From Dehalococcoidia bacterium (lineage in GTDB: Bacteria > Chloroflexota > Dehalococcoidia > JACVQG01 > JAHKAY01), in contig JASLQE010000066.1 in the NCBI GenBank assembly GCA_030744635.1, positions 1 through 5,475 of the forward strand: a stretch of DNA of 5,475 bases, written 5' to 3'. Below are positions 1-4,867 of the stretch, piece by piece (positions within the stretch are counted from its first letter, which is position 1; each line of letters opens with the position of its first letter). A model generated the notes under the pieces. It saw only the letters and a program-made list of their open reading frames with translations, was not told the origin of the DNA and searched no databases. The position numbers and the translations under genes were made by a program.

Positions 1-53
1 GGCTTCCCGTGATAGTTCCCGGAGCCTGCCCAACCGCTAGGCCCCAGGGACTG

Positions 54-112
54 TTGCTCTGATAATATGCATGACACTATTGAGTGTCACTCATCATTAT
101 GAACGAGAGCAA
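54..112. repeat. Nested inverted repeats upstream of rpsP (possible operator or hairpin)
   Basis: Three nested complementary pairs share one centre: TTGCTCT (54-60) with AGAGCAA (106-112), ATAAT (62-66) with ATTAT (96-100), and TGACACT (72-78) with AGTGTCA (83-89) around the tetraloop ATTG. That gives 19 paired positions with small internal loops. A second palindrome, TGAGTGTCACTCA (81-93, six pairs around a central T), overlaps the inner stem. No T-tract follows either arm, so it does not look like an intrinsic terminator. A weak promoter-like pair, ATGACA (71-76) and CATTAT (95-100) with an 18-bp spacer, lies inside the repeat, which would suit a repressor operator. The complementarity is seen directly; a regulatory role is inference. 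Confidence 0.45.
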
Positions 113-124
113 TCTGACCAACAG

Positions 125-157
125 CAGTATTTGGCATTTCCGGAGGGAGGAATACTG
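125..157. repeat. Inverted repeat flanking a purine-rich, Shine-Dalgarno-like loop
   Basis: CAGTATT (125-131) is perfectly complementary to AATACTG (151-157). The 19-nt loop between them ends in GGAGGGAGG (142-150), which resembles a strong ribosome-binding site, but no ATG, GTG or TTG codon follows at a useful distance. The element lies upstream of the predicted rpsP transcription start (about 211), so it would be in RNA only if transcription entered from further upstream. The function is unknown. Confidence 0.3.
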
Positions 158-176
158 GGTACGCTGGCTACGGATA

Positions 177-205
177 TTGACAAGGCCGTTTGGCTGACAG
201 ATAAT
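177..205 (+). promoter_or_regulatory. Sigma-70-type promoter for the rpsP-khpA-menG-rex unit
   Basis: A perfect -35 hexamer TTGACA (177-182) is followed after exactly 17 bp by GATAAT (200-205), which matches the TATAAT consensus at five of six positions. Initiation is expected around 211-213, giving a leader of about 30 nt before the rpsP ATG at 244. A TAAGGA sequence (225-230) lies in that leader as a plausible, rather distant (13 nt) ribosome-binding site. The -10 box overlaps an upstream in-frame TTG (205), so that codon would not be in the transcript. This supports the ATG at 244 as the start of S16. Confidence 0.75.
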
Positions 206-243
206 TGGTTAGTGACAATTTTCCTAAGGACTGGTCTAAAGCA

Positions 244-504
244 ATGGTAAGGATACGGTTACGTCGTACAGGTGCGCGTAACCAGCCGTCCTACAGGGTG
301 GTGGTGGCGGATGCCCGTTCGCCGCGGGACGGCTTGGTTATTGATTCCATCGGGTTTTATAACCCTCTCCCGGACCCGCCTCAAATGGCCATAGATGAGG
401 AAAAGGCACTCATCTGGCTGCGGCGGGGGGCTCAGCCTAGCGAGCCGGTGGCCAGGCTACTGGCCAAGTCCGGTATTCTGCAGAAGGTCGGTGGCCAGGA
501 ATGA
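244..504 (+). CDS. rpsP: 30S ribosomal protein S16
   Basis: This encodes a protein of 86 residues, the normal size for bacterial S16, a small-subunit protein that binds 16S rRNA and is needed for 30S assembly. The N-terminus MVRIRLRRTGARNQPSYRVV (1-20), the block VADARSPRDG (21-30), IGFYNPL (36-42), the DEEKAL segment (51-56) and GAQPSEPV (62-69) are family hallmarks. The reading frame extends upstream to a TTG at 205, but the extra 13 residues do not resemble S16 and that codon falls in the -10 box, so the ATG at 244 is chosen. The stop TGA overlaps the ATG of the next gene (ATGA), indicating translational coupling. S16 is commonly followed by rimM, trmD and rplS; here it is followed by the KH protein, a methyltransferase and rex. 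Confidence 0.96.
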   Translation: MVRIRLRRTGARNQPSYRVVVADARSPRDGLVIDSIGFYNPLPDPPQMAIDEEKALIWLRRGAQPSEPVARLLAKSGILQKVGGQE

Positions 505-761
505 TGATGGAAGACCATGCAGGCGTTGATCGTATGAAGGGGTTGGTGGAGTATATAGCCCGGTCCATTGTGGAGGCCCCAGACGAGGTTACCATCAGTG
601 AGGCTGAGGGTGAGCGCGGCATCGTACTCCGTCTCCAGGTGGCCCCCGATGATAAGGGTAGGGTCATAGGCAAACAGGGGCAGGTGGCCCAAGCCATGCG
701 TACGCTTCTCAGGGTGGCTGGTACCCGGGCCCACGCGCGGGTGCAATTAGAAATAGTGTGA
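501..761 (+). CDS. khpA: KhpA-type KH-domain RNA-binding protein
   Basis: This is a small single-KH-domain protein of the KhpA/YlqC family. These proteins bind RNA, often as a heterodimer with KhpB (Jag), and sit beside rpsP in many bacteria. The KH signature VIGKQGQV (55-62) contains the GxxG loop (Gly57-Lys-Gln-Gly60), followed by the helix AQAMRTLL (63-70) and a final strand ending VQLEIV. The start is uncertain: ATGs at 501, 504 and 507 are clustered over the rpsP stop, with AGGA (497-500) best spaced for 507. Another ATG at 534 gives MKGLVEYIA, the usual family N-terminus, and a 75-residue product. The 501 boundary (86 residues) is the outer limit. No khpB is visible here. The family call is firm; its RNA targets cannot be read from the sequence. 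Confidence 0.9.
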   Translation: MMMEDHAGVDRMKGLVEYIARSIVEAPDEVTISEAEGERGIVLRLQVAPDDKGRVIGKQGQVAQAMRTLLRVAGTRAHARVQLEIV

Positions 762-767
762 CGCTGG

Positions 768-1466
768 ATGCTCTCGGCCCGTGACAGAGAGCAGGCTCGG
801 ACTATGATGGAGATGTTCCGTCATCTGGCACCGAGCTATGACCGAATTAACCGGTTCATCAGCCTGGGTGGAGACCTGCGGTGGAGGCAGCGGGCGGCCG
901 ATGAGGCCATGAAAAGCAGGCCCGCCCTGCTGCTGGACCTGGCTACCGGTACAGGTAAGATGGCTCAGGCCGTGCAACGCAAGGGAGGTAAAGTGGTGGC
1001 GGTTGACCTGAGTCCCAGCATGCTGGACATCGCCGCTACAGAGGCAGGCAAGGGCACCGCTCTCCTCTTGGGCCATGTACTGAAGCTACCCTTCCAGGAT
1101 GACAGCTTTGATGCCCTGACTATCGCTTTTGCGCTACGGGACTTCCCCGGCCTGGCTGGCCCCTTCCGAGAAGGCTATCGGGTGCTGAGGCCAGGGGGAA
1201 AGCTGGTATGTGTTGAGCTGAGCCAGCCACAGCGCTGGGCGGCCTTGTTTCATCACCTGTACATGAACCGGGCTGTGCCTGCCATTGGCCGATGGCTGGG
1301 TGGGAGAGCAAGAGATTATATGTTTCTGCAGCATTCGGTGGCAAGTTTCCCGACGGCACCCGAGCTTGCCCGAGTGCTGGAGTCAGTAGGTTTTCGGCAG
1401 GTGCGATTCCGGAGGCTCGCCGCAGGCGCGGTGGCAATTCATTATGGTTGTAAGAGCTATGGCTAA
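768..1466 (+). CDS. menG: UbiE/MenG-family quinone C-methyltransferase
   Basis: This is a class I SAM-dependent methyltransferase of 232 residues, close to the usual 230-250 for UbiE/COQ5. The family methylates demethylmenaquinone or a ubiquinone precursor at the last steps of quinone synthesis, at the membrane surface. Recognisable blocks are the N-terminal YDRINRFISLGGDLRWR-type signature (24-40), SAM motif I LDLATGTG (56-63), the acidic end of strand 2 at Asp80, LPFQDDSFDALTIAFALRDF (107-126), RVLRPGGKLVCVELSQP (138-154) and a C-terminal block with FP, LAAGAVAIHYG and K229. Two positions differ from the strict family signatures: Asp36 where His is common, and Arg141 in place of Lys. The gene begins 6 bp after khpA and lacks a clear Shine-Dalgarno, so coupled translation is likely. 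Menaquinone as substrate is inferred; other quinone-like substrates are possible. Confidence 0.85.
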   Translation: MLSARDREQARTMMEMFRHLAPSYDRINRFISLGGDLRWRQRAADEAMKSRPALLLDLATGTGKMAQAVQRKGGKVVAVDLSPSMLDIAATEAGKGTALLLGHVLKLPFQDDSFDALTIAFALRDFPGLAGPFREGYRVLRPGGKLVCVELSQPQRWAALFHHLYMNRAVPAIGRWLGGRARDYMFLQHSVASFPTAPELARVLESVGFRQVRFRRLAAGAVAIHYGCKSYG

Positions 1467-2121
1467 AAGAGCATCGCAAGAACCGGTGCCCGAGGTAGTG
1501 GTCATGCGTTTGCCGCTGTATTTGCGGGCGCTGAATCTGATTGAGGACCGGGTGGACATAATCAACTCTCAGGAGCTGGGGGATACCCTCCAGCTCACCC
1601 CTGCCCAGATACGCAAGGACCTTAGCTATTTCGGCAAATTTGGCAAGCAGGGGCGGGGTTACAATGTCAGGACGCTGATACAGGAGCTGAGGCGCATTCT
1701 GGGCTTGGACCGGGAGTGGAAGATGGTCCTGGTGGGTGTGGGTCGGTTGGGTCGGGCCATTCTGGCCTACGGCCGGTTCCCGCGCTCTGGATTCGTTGCG
1801 GTGGCCGCATTTGATGCCGATAGCGGGATGGTGGGCAAGAAAGTAGCTGGAGTGCCGGTGTTGCATGTATCCGATTTACCGGCGGTGGTAGCAAGGGAGG
1901 GCATAAGCATAGGCATAGTCTCTGTGCCGCCATCCCATGCGCAGCAGGTGATTGATGATCTGGTACACGCCGGGGTGAAGGCGATTCTAAACTATGCTCC
2001 GGTGGCCGCCAAGGTTCCGCCAGGGGTGAAGCTACGGGACATAGACCCCGTGGTGGCCGCACAGAGCATGACATATTACCTGAAACAGGATTCTGCGGTG
2101 GAGGAGTTCAGTCCCTACTGA
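1459..2121 (+). CDS. rex: Redox-sensing transcriptional repressor Rex
   Basis: Rex is a cytoplasmic homodimeric repressor that binds operators when NADH is low and releases them when the NADH/NAD+ ratio rises, typically controlling fermentation and respiration genes. With the start at 1459 the product has 220 residues (family about 210-220). An N-terminal winged helix begins at LPLYLRALNLIED and includes the recognition region LTPAQIRKDLSYFGKFGKQGRGY. A Rossmann NAD(H) domain follows, with the dinucleotide loop GVGRLG and Asp at the end of strand 2 (AAFDAD). Near the end are ILNYAPVAAKVPPGVKLRDID and a helix containing MTYYLKQD, the domain-swapped dimer region. An alternative ATG at 1444 adds five residues; 1459 best fits the family N-terminus and overlaps the menG stop by 8 nt. 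The 3' end overlaps atpC on the other strand. No canonical Rex operator (TTGTGA, spacer, TCACAA) is visible in the window. Confidence 0.95.
   Translation: MAKRASQEPVPEVVVMRLPLYLRALNLIEDRVDIINSQELGDTLQLTPAQIRKDLSYFGKFGKQGRGYNVRTLIQELRRILGLDREWKMVLVGVGRLGRAILAYGRFPRSGFVAVAAFDADSGMVGKKVAGVPVLHVSDLPAVVAREGISIGIVSVPPSHAQQVIDDLVHAGVKAILNYAPVAAKVPPGVKLRDIDPVVAAQSMTYYLKQDSAVEEFSPY
2108..2121. other. Tail-to-tail overlap of rex and atpC inside a small palindrome
   Basis: The rex stop TGA (2119-2121) and the atpC stop (complement of 2108-2110) lie in the two arms of TCAGTCCCTACTGA, a five-pair inverted repeat with loop CCCT. On the plus strand a run of five T (2126-2130) follows four bases after the arm, a poor match to an intrinsic terminator because the stem is short and weak. 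On the minus strand no T-run follows. The overlap is certain if both reading frames are right; a terminator function is doubtful. Confidence 0.6.
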
Positions 2122-2536
2122 TGGGTTTTTCGGGGCGGCGGCGCCTCTGGGCTACATGAAGGCGGGCAAGAGCGCGGCGTAAAGCGGCTTCAGACTTTAG
2201 CAGATCCATCCCGGCTTCGCGGCTTGCCAACCTGTCACCGGCCCGCTGTCGGGCCTCTTCCGCCCGCGCCAGGTCTATCTCCTCTGCCCGTTCAGCGGTA
2301 TCCGCCAGTACCACCACCCGGTCCGGGCGCACTTCCAGGAACCCCCCGGAGATGGCCAGATAGGTATCGTCGCCGCCCTTGCGCAGCACAATCTCCCCCG
2401 GCGCCAGCATAGTCATCAGCGGGGTATGGTGGGGCAGAATGCCCAGTTGACCTTCTACCCCGGGGGCCAGCACCAGGTCCACTTCATCGGATAGCACCGC
2501 CCGCTCGGCGGTGACTATATCTATCTTCAAAGGCAT
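2108..2536 (-). CDS. atpC: F1F0 ATP synthase epsilon subunit
   Basis: This is the epsilon subunit of the F1 central stalk, which couples rotor to catalytic head and can inhibit ATP hydrolysis. At 142 residues it is a normal length. The N-terminal beta-sandwich (about 1-85) shows KIDIVTAERAV, GVEGQLGILPHHTPLMT (26-42), ISGGFLEV (62-69) and VVVLADTAERAEEID. A C-terminal helical hairpin follows (about 86-130), with a basic tail RRRRPEK. The helix opens with IDLARA (87-92), matching the I(L)DxxRA ATP-binding motif known from Bacillus-type epsilon. It is the last gene of the operon, 36 bp after atpD, preceded by a G-rich stretch with GAGGG as a plausible ribosome-binding site. Its 3' end overlaps rex. 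Confidence 0.95.
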   Translation of the reverse strand: MPLKIDIVTAERAVLSDEVDLVLAPGVEGQLGILPHHTPLMTMLAPGEIVLRKGGDDTYLAISGGFLEVRPDRVVVLADTAERAEEIDLARAEEARQRAGDRLASREAGMDLLKSEAALRRALARLHVAQRRRRPEKPISRD

Positions 2537-2572
2537 GACACCCTCACCCCCTGACCTGAAAGACCCATACTA

Positions 2573-3970
2573 CTATGCTGCCTCCATCTGGCGGGCCTTC
2601 TCCACGGCATCCTCTATACCGCCGACAAATAAGAAGGCCTGCTCCGGCAGACCGTCGTGCTGCCCCTCCAGGATTTCCTTAAAGCCCCTCACCGTATCCT
2701 TGATGGCCACATATTTACCCTCCATGCCCGTGAATTGCTCCGCCACATGGAAAGGCTGTGACAGGAAGCGCTGGATGCGCCGTGCCCGGGCCACCGCCAG
2801 CTTGTCCTCTTCGGAAAGCTCATCCACACCCAGGATGGCGATGATATCCTGGAGGTCCTTGTAGCGCTGTAGCACCCGCTGCACCCCCCGGGCCACCTGG
2901 TAGTGCTCCTCGCCCAGCACCCTGGGGTCAAGAATGCGGGAGTTGGAGGTCAGTGGGTCCACCGCGGGGTATATGCCCATCTCGGAAATGGAGCGTTCCA
3001 GGGCGATGACGGCGTCCAGGTGGCCGAAGGTGGCCACGATGCCGGGGTCAGTGTAATCATCCGCCGGCACATATATGGCCTGGAAGGAGGTGATGGAGCC
3101 TTTCTTGGTGGTGGTAATCCTCTCTTCAAGCTCGCCCATTTCAGTGGAAAGGGTGGGCTGGTAGCCCACCGAGGATGGCATCCGGCCAAGCAGGGCGGAG
3201 ACCTCCATGCCGGCCAGGGCATAGCGGTAGATGTTATCAATGAACATGAGCACATCCTGGCCCTCGGTATCCCGGAAGTACTCGGCCATGGTGAGGCCGG
3301 TAAGGCCGATGCGGAGCCGGACTCCGGGAGGCTCGTTCATCTGGCCGAAAACGAGCACCGTTTTATCTATTACACCGGACTCCCTCATCTCCCGCCACAG
3401 GTCGTTACCCTCGCGAGAGCGCTCTCCGACGCCGGCGAACACGGAGTAGCCGCCGTGGACCGTTGCGATGTTATGAATGAGCTCCTGAATGACCACGGTC
3501 TTGCCCACCCCGGCACCGCCATAGGCCCCGGTCTTCCCTCCGCGTGTGAAGGGGGTGATGAGGTCAATGACCTTGATGCCGGTCTCCAGCATCTGGATAG
3601 AGGTCTCCTGCTCGGTCAGGGGCGGTGGCTGGCGGTGGATGGACCAGCGCTCGGTGCTCTCCACCGGGCCCAGGTTGTCTATGGCCTCGCCGAACACATT
3701 AAACAGGCGGCCCAGGCCGGCGGTGCCCACCGGCACGGAAATAGGTTGGCCGGTATCGTTTACCTCCTCCCCTCGCTTCAGGCCTTCGGTGGGGGTAAGG
3801 GCCAGGCAGCGCACCCAGTTGTTGCCCATGTGCTGCTGTACCTCAAGCACAATCTGCTCTTCCCCATCCCTGGGTATGTTCAGGCTGTTGTAGATGGCGG
3901 GCAACTGCTCCGGCGGGAACTCTACATCTACCACGGTGCCGATAACCTGTGCTACCTTGCCTGTGGCCAT
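2573..3970 (-). CDS. atpD: F1F0 ATP synthase beta subunit (catalytic)
   Basis: This is the catalytic subunit of the F1 hexamer, which makes ATP from ADP and phosphate at the alpha/beta interfaces on the cytoplasmic face. At 465 residues it is full length. It shows the N-terminal barrel starting MATGKVAQVIGTVVDVEF, the P-loop GGAGVGKT (151-158), GERSRE with the catalytic Glu (182-187), Walker B LMFID (241-245), SALLGR (258-263), the alpha/beta family signature PAVDPLTSNS (335-344) and the DELSEED element (383-389). Usually well-conserved stretches differ: the TQAGSEV region reads ALAGMEV (251-257) and the [15 protein letters not shown] region reads TDPGIVATFGHLDAV (307-321). Catalytic residues are retained, so it should be active. 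A strong ribosome-binding site (TAGGAG, complement of 3975-3980) lies 4 nt before the start, and the gap to atpG is 18 bp. Confidence 0.98.
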   Translation of the reverse strand: MATGKVAQVIGTVVDVEFPPEQLPAIYNSLNIPRDGEEQIVLEVQQHMGNNWVRCLALTPTEGLKRGEEVNDTGQPISVPVGTAGLGRLFNVFGEAIDNLGPVESTERWSIHRQPPPLTEQETSIQMLETGIKVIDLITPFTRGGKTGAYGGAGVGKTVVIQELIHNIATVHGGYSVFAGVGERSREGNDLWREMRESGVIDKTVLVFGQMNEPPGVRLRIGLTGLTMAEYFRDTEGQDVLMFIDNIYRYALAGMEVSALLGRMPSSVGYQPTLSTEMGELEERITTTKKGSITSFQAIYVPADDYTDPGIVATFGHLDAVIALERSISEMGIYPAVDPLTSNSRILDPRVLGEEHYQVARGVQRVLQRYKDLQDIIAILGVDELSEEDKLAVARARRIQRFLSQPFHVAEQFTGMEGKYVAIKDTVRGFKEILEGQHDGLPEQAFLFVGGIEDAVEKARQMEAA

Positions 3971-3988
3971 GGTTCTCCTATTCCTTGT

Positions 3989-4852
3989 CTATTCCAGCGC
4001 AATCTTCGTGCCAATCATGTCCAGGAGCTCGTTGGTGATGGCCTCCTGGCGGGCTTTGTTGAATACCAGGGTAAGCTCTTTGAACAGGTCTTTGGCGCTA
4101 TCGGTCGCATTGCGCATGGCTACCATACGGGCTGATTGCTCGCTGGCTATGGTCTCCAGGATGGCGCGGTATACTTGCATCTCCACAAAACGAGGCAGAA
4201 GCTGGCCCAGCACGTAGGAGGCGTTGGGCTCAAAGATGTATTCCACATTCTGGCCCGCGGGAAACTCGGTTGGCTCTACCGGCAGAAGCTGGCGTACCAC
4301 GGGGTTTTGCGTTACGGTGGAAACGAACTGGGGGTAAATCAGGTAGACCCGGTCTGTTTTTCCAGAGGCGTAGTCCTCTGTCACCACTTTGGCGATGGGG
4401 GCGATGTCTAGAAGGCCGGGCCTGTCTCCCATATCCGTGAACTCGGCCAGGACTTGCTGGCCGCATCGTTTGCAGAAGTCACGACCCTTGCGGCCCACCG
4501 CCACCGCTGAGACAGGCACTTCCTGCTCCATGATGAAGTTAGAGGCCACGCGAATGATATTGCTGTTAAGGGCACCGCAAAGCCCCCGGTCAGTAGTGAT
4601 GAGGAGCATCTGTACACGCTGCACGGGGCGGACCTCCAGCAGGGGGTGAATGGCCCCTTCCTGACTGGGCGGGATGGCGGCGCTGAGGTTGGCAATGACC
4701 TGGCGTATTTTCTCATCGTAGGGCCTGGCGGCCAGGGCCCGTTCCTGTGCCCGCTTCATGCGGGAGGCGGCCACCATCTCCATGGCCTTGGTGACCTTAC
4801 CGATGCTCTGCACCGACCGGATGCGTCGCTTGATAAGACGGGTGTTAGGCAT
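3989..4852 (-). CDS. atpG: F1F0 ATP synthase gamma subunit
   Basis: Gamma is the rotor shaft that turns inside the alpha3beta3 head and links it to the F0 ring. Its length of 287 residues is typical. The N-terminal coiled-coil helix carries IKRRIRSVQSIGKVTKAMEMVAASRM (7-32), followed by the Rossmann-like domain with ITTDRGLCGALNSN (85-98). The C-terminal helix has ASEQSARMVAMRNATDSAKDL (236-256) and FNKARQEAITNELLDMI (264-280), the family signature. Odd points are a CxxC pair, Cys127-Lys-Arg-Cys130, where many bacterial gammas have FFRR or similar, and a terminal GTKIALE in place of the common GGAxAL ending. AGGGA just upstream of the ATG is a plausible ribosome-binding site; the gap from atpA is 15 bp. 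Confidence 0.97.
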   Translation of the reverse strand: MPNTRLIKRRIRSVQSIGKVTKAMEMVAASRMKRAQERALAARPYDEKIRQVIANLSAAIPPSQEGAIHPLLEVRPVQRVQMLLITTDRGLCGALNSNIIRVASNFIMEQEVPVSAVAVGRKGRDFCKRCGQQVLAEFTDMGDRPGLLDIAPIAKVVTEDYASGKTDRVYLIYPQFVSTVTQNPVVRQLLPVEPTEFPAGQNVEYIFEPNASYVLGQLLPRFVEMQVYRAILETIASEQSARMVAMRNATDSAKDLFKELTLVFNKARQEAITNELLDMIGTKIALE

Positions 4853-4867
4853 TCTGTCCCTTCGGTC

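Noticed and set aside
1..53. Possible 3' end of an upstream gene, or the start of a divergent one.
   Set aside because: Short open frames ending at 40 and 62 on the plus strand, and one open to the left edge on the minus strand, show no recognisable protein sequence or ribosome-binding site.
72..89. Possible Rex operator TGACACTATTGAGTGTCA.
   Set aside because: The length and symmetry fit, but the half-site TGACACT does not match the known Rex half-site TTGTGA, so autoregulation by Rex cannot be claimed.
205..243. N-terminal extension of S16 from a TTG start at 205.
   Set aside because: The codon overlaps the -10 box and the extra 13 residues are not S16-like; the ATG at 244 gives the family N-terminus.
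71..250. A 59-codon ATG-started reading frame on the plus strand, ending 7 nt inside rpsP.
   Set aside because: The ATG has no ribosome-binding site, the frame runs through the inverted repeats and the rpsP promoter, its third codon positions are less GC-rich than in the real genes, and the product resembles nothing I know.
1120..1866. A 248-codon open frame on the minus strand opposite menG and rex.
   Set aside because: It crosses two well-identified genes and its low-complexity His/Pro/Gln-rich product has no family features.
2108..2130. Intrinsic terminator for rex (hairpin plus TTTTT).
   Set aside because: The stem is only five pairs, two of them G-C, and the T-run is four bases away; too weak to call.
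2903..4135. A 410-codon open frame on the plus strand opposite atpD and the end of atpG.
   Set aside because: It is antisense to genes with intact family motifs; long open frames opposite GC-rich coding sequence are expected, and the translation shows no recognisable domain.
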